64,000 nt of DNA from Allocatelliglobosispora scoriae. Lineage in GTDB: Bacteria > Actinomycetota > Actinomycetes > Mycobacteriales > Micromonosporaceae. Location of the stretch: the NCBI RefSeq assembly GCF_014204945.1, contig NZ_JACHMN010000002.1, positions 4,363,001 to 4,427,000 of the forward strand, in the 5' to 3' direction. The notes under the pieces were generated by a model. The model had not been told where the DNA came from and made no database searches. It saw only the letters and a list, made by a program, of their open reading frames with translations. The first letter of the stretch is position 1; every line of letters starts with the position of its first letter. Positions 6,014-16,041 of this stretch are shown one piece after another. The translations under genes and the position numbers were made by a program.

Positions 6014-8380
6014 ATGACATCCACAGTTGAGAAGACGGTGTGGGAGGCGAACGTCGTCGCCCACGAGGATCCGCGCCTGATCGGGCTGCGAGGGCAGTGG
6101 TGGTTCACCGGCGCGACGCCCGAGCCCGGCCGGTGCCCCGGGGTGGGCGAGGACGGCCGGATCACCTCGCTGCCGCTGCCCGACCTGTCCACCTGCGACC
6201 GCGCGGCGGCACTCGACTACTTCGACAACTCGTGGGCGCTGACCGAGTCGCTCTTCGCGGGTCTGCAGAGTGCCGAGGCGTTCTACCGGCCGCCGGACCA
6301 CAACCTTCGGCACCCGCTGATCTTCTACTACGGCCACCCGGCGGTGCTCTACGTCAACAAGCTGCGCGTCGCGGGCCTGCTGGACAAGCCTGTCAACGGC
6401 TACCTGGAGCAGGTCCTCGAGGTCGGCGTGGACGAGATGTCCTGGGACGACCTGTCGAAGAACGAGATGATCTGGCCGTCCGTCTCCGACGTGCACGCCT
6501 ATCGGGCCGAGGTCTACCGGGTGGTACGGCAGGCGATCGAGTCCGCGTCGTTCGCGCCCGATCTGGGGCGCCCGGTGACGATGGACGACGCCGCCTGGGC
6601 GATCTTCCTCGGCTTCGAGCACGAGCGCATCCACCTCGAGACCAGCTCGGTGCTGATCCGGGAGCTGCCCGTGCGCCTCGTGTCGCCGCCGGCCGCGTGG
6701 CCCGCGCCCGCGCCGATGCGGCGTACCACCGGGACCGGGCTGCCGGCGGCGGACTCGGCACCCGCCAACGACCTGGTGCCGATCGCCGGTGGTGAGGTCC
6801 GCCTCGGCAAGCCGCGCTCGTTCCCCTCCTTCGGCTGGGACAACGAGTACGGCACCCGCACCGAGCAGGTCGCCGACTTCGAGGCGGCCACATTCCTCGT
6901 CAGCAACGGCGAGTACCACCGCTTCGTCGCCGACGGCGGCTATCGCCGGCCCGAGCTCTGGTCGGACGAGGGCGCCCGGTGGCGGCACTTCCGCAACGCC
7001 AAGTGGCCGAGGTTCTGGGTGCCGGCGGGCCCCGGCGGCCTGCACAGCTTCCGGTTGCGGACCACCTTCGAAGAGATCGACATGCCGTGGGACTGGCCGG
7101 TCTGCGTCAACTACCACGAGGCGAAGGCGTTCTGCGCCTGGCGCGGTGAGCAGGACGGCCGCGTCTACCGCCTGCCGACCGAGGCCGAGTTCCAGCGGAT
7201 GCGCGCCCTCGACGGCCGGGAGGTCGCCGACGACCCGGTGATGCGCAACAGCGGCGTCCAGCTTCGCGAGGGTGGCGTCAACCTCAACCTCGCCTGGGGT
7301 TCGGAGTCGCCCGTCGACGCCTCACCCGCGTCCCGCGACGGGCTGCACGACACGGCGGGCAACCTCTGGACCTGGTGCGAGGATGTCTGCAACCCGCTCG
7401 ACGGGTTCGCCGTGCACCCGTTCTACGAGGACTTCACGACACCCTGCTTCGACGACCAGCACCAGATGATCCTCGGCGGCTCGTTCGCGAGCACCGGCGA
7501 CGAGGCGAGCATCTGGGCTCGGTTCCACTTCCGCCCACACTTCCTGCAGCAGTCGGGCATCCGTGTGGTCAGCACGGCGGCGCCGGAGCCGAGAGAGATC
7601 AAGTCGACGATGGATGCAGACCCCTACGCGACCCGGGCGATGCTCGACCGCTACCTGCTGATGCACTTCGCCAGCGAGCAGGAGATGTTCGAGCTCCCCG
7701 ACCACCCGCTGGCACCGGCACACGCCTACCCGCAGCGCATCGCCGAACTGCTGATGCGCGAGGCGGACCGGGTCGGCGTACACCTCAATCGGGTTCTGGA
7801 TGTCGGCTGCGCGGTGGGAGCGTGCTCCTTCGCGCTGGCCGAGGGCGGCGTGCCGAGCGTGGTCGGGGTGGATCGCAGCGCGACCTTCATCGACGCGGCG
7901 CGAGCGCTCGCCGACGGCGAGGCGGTGCCTTACGACCGCATCGACCAGGGCTCGGTCACCACCCGCCTGTATGCACGCAAGCCCGCGACGGCGGTGGCGG
8001 AGTTCGACTTCCTCGTCGGCGACGCGCTCGCCCTCCCCGACGAGCTCGGGACCTTCGACGCGGTGGTCCTCGCCAACCTGCTCGACCGGCTGGTGGACCC
8101 TGAGGCCTGCCTGCGCCAGTTCAGCGGGGCCGGCCGCCTGCTGCGCAGGGGCGGCCTGCTGCTGGTCGCGAGCCCCTGGTCCTGGCTCACCGGCCCCGCG
8201 GCTCCCGAACTCTGGCTGGGTGGTCGCGACAGATCACTTCGCAGCGAGTACGCGCTGCGAAGCATCCTCGCCACCGACTTCGACCTGGTCGCCGAGTCGG
8301 ATGAGGCGGCGATCCTGCGCGATCACGTGCGGCACTACGAATTCCTCTCCGCCGACGTCACCGTGTGGCGCAAGCGCTGA
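6014..8380 (+). CDS. ovoA: OvoA: 5-histidylcysteine sulfoxide synthase fused to methyltransferase
   Basis: A 788-residue enzyme for ovothiol A synthesis: an iron-dependent sulfoxide synthase joins cysteine to histidine C5, and a SAM domain later N-methylates the thiohistidine. The DinB-like N-terminal domain carries the HX3HXE iron site HERIHLE (H203, H207, E209). A formylglycine-enzyme-type domain follows, about residues 260-535 (VNYHEAKAFCAWRG, GLHDTAGNLWTWCEDV). The C-terminal domain, about 545-788, has the SAM motif VLDVGCAVGAC near 594. Length and three-domain order fit OvoA and not the shorter EgtB of ergothioneine synthesis. The ATG at 6014 has AGGAAGG just upstream; an earlier ATG at 5942 lacks this. 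The last 37 codons are duplicated directly downstream. No ovoB-like lyase is seen nearby. Confidence 0.92.
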   Translation: MTSTVEKTVWEANVVAHEDPRLIGLRGQWWFTGATPEPGRCPGVGEDGRITSLPLPDLSTCDRAAALDYFDNSWALTESLFAGLQSAEAFYRPPDHNLRHPLIFYYGHPAVLYVNKLRVAGLLDKPVNGYLEQVLEVGVDEMSWDDLSKNEMIWPSVSDVHAYRAEVYRVVRQAIESASFAPDLGRPVTMDDAAWAIFLGFEHERIHLETSSVLIRELPVRLVSPPAAWPAPAPMRRTTGTGLPAADSAPANDLVPIAGGEVRLGKPRSFPSFGWDNEYGTRTEQVADFEAATFLVSNGEYHRFVADGGYRRPELWSDEGARWRHFRNAKWPRFWVPAGPGGLHSFRLRTTFEEIDMPWDWPVCVNYHEAKAFCAWRGEQDGRVYRLPTEAEFQRMRALDGREVADDPVMRNSGVQLREGGVNLNLAWGSESPVDASPASRDGLHDTAGNLWTWCEDVCNPLDGFAVHPFYEDFTTPCFDDQHQMILGGSFASTGDEASIWARFHFRPHFLQQSGIRVVSTAAPEPREIKSTMDADPYATRAMLDRYLLMHFASEQEMFELPDHPLAPAHAYPQRIAELLMREADRVGVHLNRVLDVGCAVGACSFALAEGGVPSVVGVDRSATFIDAARALADGEAVPYDRIDQGSVTTRLYARKPATAVAEFDFLVGDALALPDELGTFDAVVLANLLDRLVDPEACLRQFSGAGRLLRRGGLLLVASPWSWLTGPAAPELWLGGRDRSLRSEYALRSILATDFDLVAESDEAAILRDHVRHYEFLSADVTVWRKR

Positions 8381-8516
8381 CCGTCGTCGACGCCACCGAC
8401 TTCGACCTGGTCGCCGAGTCGGATGAGGCGGCGATCCTGCGCGATCACGTGCGGCACTACGAATTCCTCTCCGCCGACGTCACCGTGTGGCGCAAGCGCT
8501 GACCGTCGTCGACGCC
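8269..8516 (+). repeat. 122-bp tandem duplication of the ovoA 3' end
   Basis: Bases 8269-8394 recur without visible change at 8391-8516 (offset 122). The second copy repeats the last 37 codons and stop of ovoA plus 14 following bases. Because 122 is not a multiple of three and the second copy lies after the stop, ovoA itself stays intact. The copy is a non-coding remnant between ovoA and the MarR gene. Identity over the whole unit indicates a very recent event, or an assembly error. Confidence 0.9.
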
Positions 8517-8582
8517 GCTGCCCCGGCGCCCCATCCGAATCGGGTGGGGCGCCGCTCCGCTCCCGGTACGCTGCTCCTCATA

Positions 8583-8599
8583 CCTCATACAATACGAGG
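8583..8599. promoter_or_regulatory. Candidate MarR self-operator
   Basis: CCTCATACAATACGAGG is a 17-base imperfect palindrome ending 10 bases before the MarR start codon and overlapping its ribosome site (GAGGAG). A wider CTCATA...TATGAG pair surrounds it (8578-8614). Such placement is typical of MarR autorepression. This is inference from symmetry and position only. Confidence 0.5.
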
Positions 8600-8609
8600 A
8601 GCATATTAT

Positions 8610-9104
8610 ATGAGTGACAAAGTATCTGCGGAAGCCGAGGCCGCCCGGCAGCGGCGACGGCTCACCAACGAGATCAAGGAGACGCTGCGGGAGCTCAGCA
8701 TCCAGCTCGCCCTCCTCAACCACCAGGTCGTCGCCAAGCTGGACCTCAAGGACGGCGACCTCTACTGCCTGGACATCCTCGGCCGGCAGGGCCCGCTCAG
8801 CCCCAGCGTGCTCGCCCGGCGGGCCGGACTGCACCCGGCCACCATCACCGGGATCCTCGACCGGCTCGAGCGCGGCGGCTGGGTGGTCCGCGAGCGGGAC
8901 TCCGCCGATCGCCGAGCGGTCACCGTGCGGCCGCTGCGCGAACGCAACGCGGAGATCATCGGGCACTTCTCCGGGATGAACTCCTCGCTCGACGAGATCT
9001 GCGCCGGTTACTCCGAGGCGGAGCTGGCGGTGCTGTCGGGGTTTCTTCGGCGTACCAATCAGGCTGGTGAGCGCGCCACCGACGACCTGGCCGCGGACGA
9101 CTGA
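8610..9104 (+). CDS. MarR-family transcriptional regulator
   Basis: A 164-residue winged-helix protein. The helix-turn-helix is visible as LSPSVLARRAGLHPATITGILDRLERGGWV (about residues 58-87), followed by the wing RERDSADRRAVTVRPL. The flanking helices would form the dimer interface. The start at 8610 is chosen for GAGGAG eight bases upstream; longer in-frame starts run back into the ovoA duplication. The palindrome overlapping its promoter suggests autoregulation. Whether it controls ovoA or another gene is not determined; the ligand is unknown. Confidence 0.88.
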   Translation: MSDKVSAEAEAARQRRRLTNEIKETLRELSIQLALLNHQVVAKLDLKDGDLYCLDILGRQGPLSPSVLARRAGLHPATITGILDRLERGGWVVRERDSADRRAVTVRPLRERNAEIIGHFSGMNSSLDEICAGYSEAELAVLSGFLRRTNQAGERATDDLAADD

Positions 9105-9161
9105 CCGCCTTACCTCTCACCTGCGTCGGCGTGTGTCGCATGTGTCACACCTGTCGTGCAC

Positions 9162-9173
9162 AAACGATCGTTT
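9162..9173. promoter_or_regulatory. Perfect 12-bp palindrome in the citrate synthase promoter region
   Basis: AAACGATCGTTT lies about 90 bases upstream of the citrate synthase start. A second symmetrical patch, GTGTG-N10-CACAC (about 9131-9150), lies just upstream and loosely resembles a CRP/GlxR-type site. Both are candidates only. Confidence 0.3.
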
Positions 9174-9264
9174 ATTGGAAGGATGGCCCCAGCGGTGATG
9201 GCCGGACGGGTGGCTGGAGTGGCCGGTCGGGAGATCCCTGCCGGGTGCGAGTCGAGGAGTTGGC

Positions 9265-10371
9265 ATGTCGGACTTTAAGCCTGGCCTTGAGGGCGTGGTC
9301 GCGTTCGAGACCCAGATCGCCGAGCCCGATCGGGACGGCGGTTCCCTGCGTTACCGGGGCGTCGACATCGAGGACCTGATCGGTCAGGTCTCCTTCGGCA
9401 ACGTCTGGGCGCTGCTCGTCGACGGCAAGTTCGGTCCGGGTCTGCCGCCCGCCGAGCCCTTCCCGGTCCCCGTGCACTCCGGCGACATCCGCGTCGACGT
9501 CCAGTCCGCGGTCGCGATGCTGGCGCCCTACTGGGGCCTCGGCCAGCTGCTCGACATCAGCGACACGCAGGCCCGCGAGGACCTCGCCCGGGTCTCGGTG
9601 ACCGCGCTCTCCTTCGTCGCGCAGTCCGCTCGCGGTCTCGGCCTGCCCGCGGTGCCGCAGCGCGAGATCGACAAGGCGGAGACGATCGTCGAGCGCTTCA
9701 TGCGCCGCTGGCGCGGTGAGCCCGACCCCCGCCACGTCAAGGCGGTCGACGCCTACTTCATCTCCGCCGCCGAGCACGGCATGAACGCCTCCACCTTCAC
9801 CGCGCGCGTCGTCGCGTCGACCGGTGCCGACGTCGCCGCCGCGATCTCCGCGGGCATCGGCGCTCTCTCCGGACCGCTGCACGGCAGCGCGCCGACGCGC
9901 GTGCTGACGATGATCGAGGAGGTCGAGCGCGCGGGCGACGCCGAGAGCTACGTCAAGGACGTGCTCGACCGGGGCGACCGGCTGATGGGATTCGGCCACC
10001 GGGTCTACCGGGCCGAGGACCCGCGCGCCCGCGTGCTGCGCCGTACCGCCAAGGAGCTGGGCGCCCCGCGTTACGAGGTCGCCGCCGCTCTGGAGAAGGC
10101 CGCGCTCGCCGAGCTCCAGGCGCGCCGACCCGATCGGGTGCTGCCGACCAACGTCGAGTTCTGGGCCGCCGTCGTGCTCGACTTCGCCGAGATCCCGGCC
10201 CACATGTTCACCTCGCTCTTCACCTGCGCCCGGGTCGCCGGCTGGTCCGCGCACATCCTGGAGCAGAAGGGCCTGGGCCGCCTGGTCCGCCCGTCGGCGA
10301 CCTACCTCGGCCCCGACACCCGCAAGCCCAGCGATGTCGAGGGCTGGAACGAATTGCCACATCAGAGTTGA
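9265..10371 (+). CDS. Citrate synthase (type I, short form)
   Basis: A 368-residue cytoplasmic citrate synthase that condenses acetyl-CoA and oxaloacetate. The catalytic residues are in place: H206 in SGPLHGSAPT, H245 in GFGHRVY and D306 in LDFAEIPAHMF. Other family blocks include GGSLRYRGVDIEDL near the N-terminus and AAEHGMNASTF at about 168-178. The length matches the second citrate synthase (CitA-like) of actinobacteria, shorter than the main GltA with its N-terminal extension. The ATG at 9265 follows a GAGGAG site (9254-9259). It is a single gene with its own terminator (10385-10428). A 2-methylcitrate synthase role cannot be excluded from sequence alone. Confidence 0.92.
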   Translation: MSDFKPGLEGVVAFETQIAEPDRDGGSLRYRGVDIEDLIGQVSFGNVWALLVDGKFGPGLPPAEPFPVPVHSGDIRVDVQSAVAMLAPYWGLGQLLDISDTQAREDLARVSVTALSFVAQSARGLGLPAVPQREIDKAETIVERFMRRWRGEPDPRHVKAVDAYFISAAEHGMNASTFTARVVASTGADVAAAISAGIGALSGPLHGSAPTRVLTMIEEVERAGDAESYVKDVLDRGDRLMGFGHRVYRAEDPRARVLRRTAKELGAPRYEVAAALEKAALAELQARRPDRVLPTNVEFWAAVVLDFAEIPAHMFTSLFTCARVAGWSAHILEQKGLGRLVRPSATYLGPDTRKPSDVEGWNELPHQS

Positions 10372-10384
10372 CAACGGCCTCGTT

Positions 10385-10428
10385 CAGCGCGTGATGCGAT
10401 CGGATCGACCTGACCGCATCGCGCGCTG
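10385..10428. terminator. Hairpin terminator after citrate synthase
   Basis: Fourteen-base arms with one mismatch (10385-10398 and 10415-10428, CAGCGCG.GATGCG and complement) surround a 16-base loop and are followed by TCGTTATA, 14 bases after the citrate synthase stop. Confidence 0.7.
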
Positions 10429-10498
10429 TCGTTATATATGCCACCCGTTTGGGGCGTGACGTGTAGAGCTGTCGGGGGATGGTCGTAGAATCCGCCGG

Positions 10499-12313
<1,815 letters not shown>

Positions 12314-12324
12314 GGGCGGCACGA

Positions 12325-12678
12325 TCAGCCGACGAGGCGGATCCGCTCCTGCACCCCGTCGGGGAAGACCACCGTCATGGTGTCGTCACCGCTGCGTTCG
12401 ATGAGCTCCAGGATGACGTCGAAGACCATTACTGATCTATTGAGGATGTCTGTCTTGGAATCGCCCGTTTTCGCGGCGATGCGGTCCAGCGCCTGAATGG
12501 CACGCGGGGTGAAGTTGGCGGTGACTCGGGTCAGCGCCCCGCCACCACCTGGGTTTTGATTCTCCACCGACGTCGGTGGGTCGGCGGGTCCCCGCTTGGC
12601 GGTGGTGCCGCCGCCAGTTTTGGCATCCTTGGCGGTGGCTCCCTGTGCCCGGTCGGGCACGTTGTGTATCAAACTCAT
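12325..12678 (-). CDS. Small ribbon-helix-helix-like protein
   Basis: A 117-residue protein. Residues 1-48 are low-complexity and polar (GGGTTAKRG, NQNPGGGG), probably disordered. Residues 49-95 read as a strand-helix-helix unit, VTANFTPRAIQALDRIAAKTG then SKTDILNRSVMVFDVILEL, which is the pattern of Arc/CopG/MetJ-type DNA-binding dimers. A short beta C-terminus follows (TMTVVFPDGVQERIRLV). No toxin gene is beside it, so it is more likely a stand-alone regulator or DNA-associated protein than an antitoxin. The ribosome site is a GGAGATGG-like stretch upstream of 12678. The target is unknown. Confidence 0.7.
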   Translation of the reverse strand: MSLIHNVPDRAQGATAKDAKTGGGTTAKRGPADPPTSVENQNPGGGGALTRVTANFTPRAIQALDRIAAKTGDSKTDILNRSVMVFDVILELIERSGDDTMTVVFPDGVQERIRLVG

Positions 12679-13245
12679 CGTGGTCCATCTCCTGATCTCC
12701 GTCGGGTATGGGCCCGGGCGGTGCGTCGGACAGTGGCGTACCGCCCGCTTTGTGACCGAATTGAAATGACGATCACAGCGCGTGGTTTAACAAATGCTCA
12801 ACGTCGATGCTCTCATAAAAGTTGCGCGTTGTGTACCTCTTATGTGACCGAATCATCACTCTGGGGCGCACGATCAGAGACGTGTCGCATACACGACGCA
12901 ATCGTCCATCCCGGGCCAACTCTACGGTCATCCGCTGGTCCACGCCTTGGTGATTGACCCCCTCCGATGATCCGAGGGCATCTCGCCTGTTCAGTCGCGC
13001 AAGCGCCCACTTCATCGCTCAAGTTGCGGTGTGGATCACATGACCTGCGGAAATTACGCACGGTTGCGGAAGCGCTAGAGTGTCGGCGAAAGCGGACACG
13101 GGGGCACGAAGATCACCGCGAAGTTCTACTGATAACGATCTTAACGTTGACATCTTAATCACCAAATATGTGCGTCTCTGATGTACGCTACGCACAGTCA
13201 CGGCAAGCAGGTGCTGGCGGGAGGCATCACAGAAAGGTCGTGTGC
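12679..13245. other. Long AT-richer intergenic region between divergent genes
   Basis: This 567-base stretch separates the RHH-like gene (minus) and the small membrane protein (plus). It is clearly more AT-rich than its surroundings (for example 12770-12850 and 13120-13190) and holds TTGACA-like hexamers near 13146. No convincing gene, tRNA or strong palindrome was found. Most likely it carries two divergent promoters; foreign DNA or a non-coding RNA is possible but unsupported. Confidence 0.5.
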
Positions 13246-13587
13246 ATGGCAAGTAGTCCGAGCCCCCCGGAGGTCGGCGGCCGACTGGACCTCGATTCGG
13301 AGCAACCGAGCGCGTCGCTCCACTCGGATCCGGTCCGTCGGGAGAGAGTCGACCTCTCGATCGTGGTGGAGAAGGGCGATCTCCGCTGCGAGATGAAGGC
13401 TCGCGGAGCCTTTCAGCGGGCAGCCGAGTTCGCCGTCATCACGATGGTCACGGGGGTCCTCGTCGCTGGGGCGGTATCGCTGTGCATATGGGCACAGGCG
13501 AACGGGGTAATCACGTTCGGCTGTGCGGTGGTCGTCGGGGTGGGGGTCCCGGCGGCCGGATGGTGGTGGACAGGCCACCGTCGTTAG
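13246..13587 (+). CDS. Small membrane protein of unknown function
   Basis: A 113-residue protein with a polar N-terminal half and two hydrophobic segments, about residues 64-84 (VITMVTGVLVAGAVSLCIW) and 88-108 (VITFGCAVVVGVGVPAAGWWW). The N-terminal region contains VDLSIVVEKGDLRCEMKARG, probably a short beta unit facing the cytoplasm. ATG at 13246 has AAAGG eight bases before it. It is the first of three plus-strand genes of unknown function with short gaps, likely an operon. I do not recognise the family. Confidence 0.6.
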   Translation: MASSPSPPEVGGRLDLDSEQPSASLHSDPVRRERVDLSIVVEKGDLRCEMKARGAFQRAAEFAVITMVTGVLVAGAVSLCIWAQANGVITFGCAVVVGVGVPAAGWWWTGHRR

Positions 13588-13658
13588 TCGGTTGCCGGGC
13601 CGGACTGCGTCGGCCCGGCAACCGGTAAGACCGACCGACCGAGGGGAAGTTGAGCATC

Positions 13659-13940
13659 ATGTCCGAGGCATTGGAACTCGAGTTCATCCCGCGCTGGAAG
13701 CTCCGCGCGGTCTCCGCCGACGAGCAGGCCAGCGAGTACGTCCTGGACAACGTGCAGGATGTCAGCGACCGCATGGCGGACCTGACCGCCGATCCGGATG
13801 TGGTCGACATCCAGTGCGAGCGCTACCTGCACACCGTCACCATCACGCGGGCGGCTCCGGCGAGCGGGGAGGGCTCCGTCCTGGCGGTGCTGCGCAATCT
13901 GCGCCCGACGGAACCAGCCGGGATGGCGGTGGTCAGGTGA
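13659..13940 (+). CDS. 93-residue protein of unknown function
   Basis: A small soluble protein (EFIPRWKLRAVS opening, then helical EYVLDNVQDVSDRMADLTADPDVVDIQCERYLHTVTITRAAP). The predicted helix-strand-strand pattern suggests a compact alpha/beta domain. The stop TGA overlaps the GTG start of the next gene (GTGA), so the two are translationally coupled. A TTG nine bases earlier is an alternative start; ATG at 13659 is favoured because the GAGGGGA site (13641-13647) is too close to the TTG. No family is recognised. Confidence 0.6.
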   Translation: MSEALELEFIPRWKLRAVSADEQASEYVLDNVQDVSDRMADLTADPDVVDIQCERYLHTVTITRAAPASGEGSVLAVLRNLRPTEPAGMAVVR

Positions 13941-14914
13941 CGAGCGTCGCCGAGCCGTCGACGGAGCCTTCCATGCGTACCTGGCCGGGGTTCGTCGCCC
14001 TCTCGATCACGCTGGTCCTGATGGTGGCGACGCTCTTCTTCTTCCGCGCCGAAGCCCACCGGGGCCTGGTCGTCGTCGCCCTGCTCGCGGGAGTGGGCGC
14101 ACTCGCGGCGATAGTGCTGCAGGGAATGCCCGGCGATTCGGTGACGCGGCACGCACGCTCGACGCCGGGTGACGACCGGGCGAACTCCGCCGCTCTCGCC
14201 GACCTCGCCCGGAAGCTCACCACCACGGACACGGCGCACCGGCCCGAGGTCGTGGCCGCCATCGGTGAGCTGGCCGATCGCTGGCCGGCCGGCCGTCGGC
14301 GCTGCATCGACGCGCTCTGCAACCACCTGCGCACCACCCCCGGCGATGCCGCACCCATCGTCCGGCTGGTCGCCGCACACCTGCGCAAGGTCGGCCCCAC
14401 CACCTGGCAGGGCTACGACCTGGACTTCTCCGGTGCCGTTCTGGACACCGTCTCCTTCGCCCGGGCGGTCTTCGCCGGGGCCGACATCTCCTTCAAGGGC
14501 GCGAGCTTCACCGGGCAGATCGCCTTCGACGGCGCCCGGTTCTGCGACGCCACGGTGGACTTCAGTGGCGCGACCTTCAGCGGCGCGGCCGTGGACTTCT
14601 CCTACGCGACCTTCGCCGAGGCGAGCATCGATCTCCGGCGGGCGCGGATCGAGGACAGCCAGGTCGACTTCTTCGCGGCGGCGATCAGCAGGACGACCAT
14701 CGACCTCACCAGGGCGACCGCCAGGGCCGAGAGCACCGTCCGGTTCGCGCGGGCGCTGCTCGCCAAGGTGGAGCTCCGCGTCGGGCCGGAGGTACGCGAG
14801 TGGGTCGACCTCACCGACGTGCGCGCCGTCGATGTCCGGATGGAGGGGATGCGGCTCCCGGAGATCACCGGGCAGCCGACCGGGTGGTCCGGGCGCGATC
14901 GGCGAGCGATGTAG
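13937..14914 (+). CDS. Membrane-anchored pentapeptide-like repeat protein
   Basis: A 325-residue protein. Two hydrophobic segments lie near the N-terminus (about residues 16-36 and 43-60). A helical region follows (about 75-150: ALADLARKLTTTD, VVAAIGELADRWPAGRRRCIDALCNHLR). The C-terminal half is made of pentapeptide-like steps such as LDFSGAVLDTVSFARAVFAGADISFKGASF and VDFSGATFSGAAVDFSYATF, giving a right-handed quadrilateral beta-helix. Such repeat proteins often act as scaffolds or DNA mimics, but no function is implied here. The GTG at 13937 overlaps the preceding stop by four bases. Together with the two upstream genes it forms a three-gene module of unknown role. Confidence 0.75.
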   Translation: MTSVAEPSTEPSMRTWPGFVALSITLVLMVATLFFFRAEAHRGLVVVALLAGVGALAAIVLQGMPGDSVTRHARSTPGDDRANSAALADLARKLTTTDTAHRPEVVAAIGELADRWPAGRRRCIDALCNHLRTTPGDAAPIVRLVAAHLRKVGPTTWQGYDLDFSGAVLDTVSFARAVFAGADISFKGASFTGQIAFDGARFCDATVDFSGATFSGAAVDFSYATFAEASIDLRRARIEDSQVDFFAAAISRTTIDLTRATARAESTVRFARALLAKVELRVGPEVREWVDLTDVRAVDVRMEGMRLPEITGQPTGWSGRDRRAM

Positions 14915-14947
14915 GTCTCCTTCGATACGGGGTGGCGACCGCGTAAG

Positions 14948-15874
14948 GTGTCGGCACCCCTCGCGAATGGATGCCCCGTGACTGCTCCAGCGTTCAGCGG
15001 ACCGGCGACAGTGCTCGTCGCGGTGATGGTGGCCTATCTCGGCACGTTCGGACCGATCCTCGGCCGCCGCCGATTTCGTGAGCTGACCCGCACCCGCCGG
15101 CATGATCCCGCAGCCCTGACGAGGTATTACCGCCGATTCCTGATCTCCTGGTGGCTGGTGGCGCTGAGCGTACCGGTGATCGGCATCCTCAGTCCGTCGC
15201 TGCGGGTGGAGGACCTGGGGATCGCGTGGCCGAGCGGGCGCTTCGCCCTCTGGATCGGCCTGAGCGCCTTCGCCCTCGTCGCCTATCTCGCGATCACGGG
15301 GCAGCGGGTGGCCCGCATGATCCGCGCGGGCGAGGTCTTCCCGGTCCGGCAGGCGATCGCACCGGCGCTGCCGAGCACGCCCCACGAGCGGCTCCTCGCG
15401 GTCGCGGTCTCGGTCACCGCCGGCATCGTCGAGGAGGTCTATTTCCGCGGGCTGCTCATCGCGGCCGGGGTGGGGATCCTGGGCCTGCCGGTGCTCGTCT
15501 CGGCGGCGCTGTCGCTGCTGCTCTTCGCCGCCGGTCACCTCTACCAGGGCGGCCGAGGCATCATCGGCAGCGGCACGATCGGCCTGCTGCTGACGGTGCT
15601 CTACCTGACGACGGGGAGCCTGTTGCTGCCGATCATCGTGCACGCGCTGGTCGACATCAACGCGCTGGTCCTGATCCCCGCGTCCACGCCGGAGCAGGTC
15701 GCCGCCGCCGAGCTTCGCGCGGAGCAGGCGGGAGCCGAGGCCCTGCCCACCGTCGATCAGTCCCACGACCACGAGTACGACCGCGACGAGCAGCCCACCC
15801 CGCCCCACGGGATCGATCCGGCCGGGCAGCGGTCCGGCGGCGGCCTGCGCCCCGCGGCACCCGGCGGCGACTGA
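14948..15874 (+). CDS. CPBP-family intramembrane metalloprotease
   Basis: A 308-residue polytopic membrane protein of the CAAX protease/bacteriocin-processing (CPBP, Abi) family. The diagnostic motifs are present: EEVYFRG near residues 162-168 (metal-binding glutamates plus Arg), FAAGHLYQG near 195-203, and HALVDIN near 235-241. At least six hydrophobic segments are visible. The last roughly 55 residues are polar and Glu/Asp/His-rich. Start choice is uncertain: GTG at 14948 or an in-frame GTG at 14978, neither with a strong ribosome site. It begins 34 bases after the pentapeptide gene and may belong to the same transcript. The substrate is unknown. Confidence 0.85.
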   Translation: MSAPLANGCPVTAPAFSGPATVLVAVMVAYLGTFGPILGRRRFRELTRTRRHDPAALTRYYRRFLISWWLVALSVPVIGILSPSLRVEDLGIAWPSGRFALWIGLSAFALVAYLAITGQRVARMIRAGEVFPVRQAIAPALPSTPHERLLAVAVSVTAGIVEEVYFRGLLIAAGVGILGLPVLVSAALSLLLFAAGHLYQGGRGIIGSGTIGLLLTVLYLTTGSLLLPIIVHALVDINALVLIPASTPEQVAAAELRAEQAGAEALPTVDQSHDHEYDRDEQPTPPHGIDPAGQRSGGGLRPAAPGGD

Positions 15875-16041
15875 GGCGGCCGCGTGGTCCGGGGCGGTGA
15901 TCCTCCTTCGTGGACGGACTTCATGGACGGATCAGCTGCGATCACATCGAGAAGGTCTCATGACCGGTGGCCGTCGCCTACCGGAGAGGGGATGTGGCGC
16001 GCTAGCCTCAAGGCGCGCCATGGAATCCTGGGGAGGCGATG

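Noticed and set aside
12325-12678. Toxin-antitoxin pair
   Set aside because: The RHH-like protein has no adjacent small toxin gene; its neighbour is recQ, convergent.
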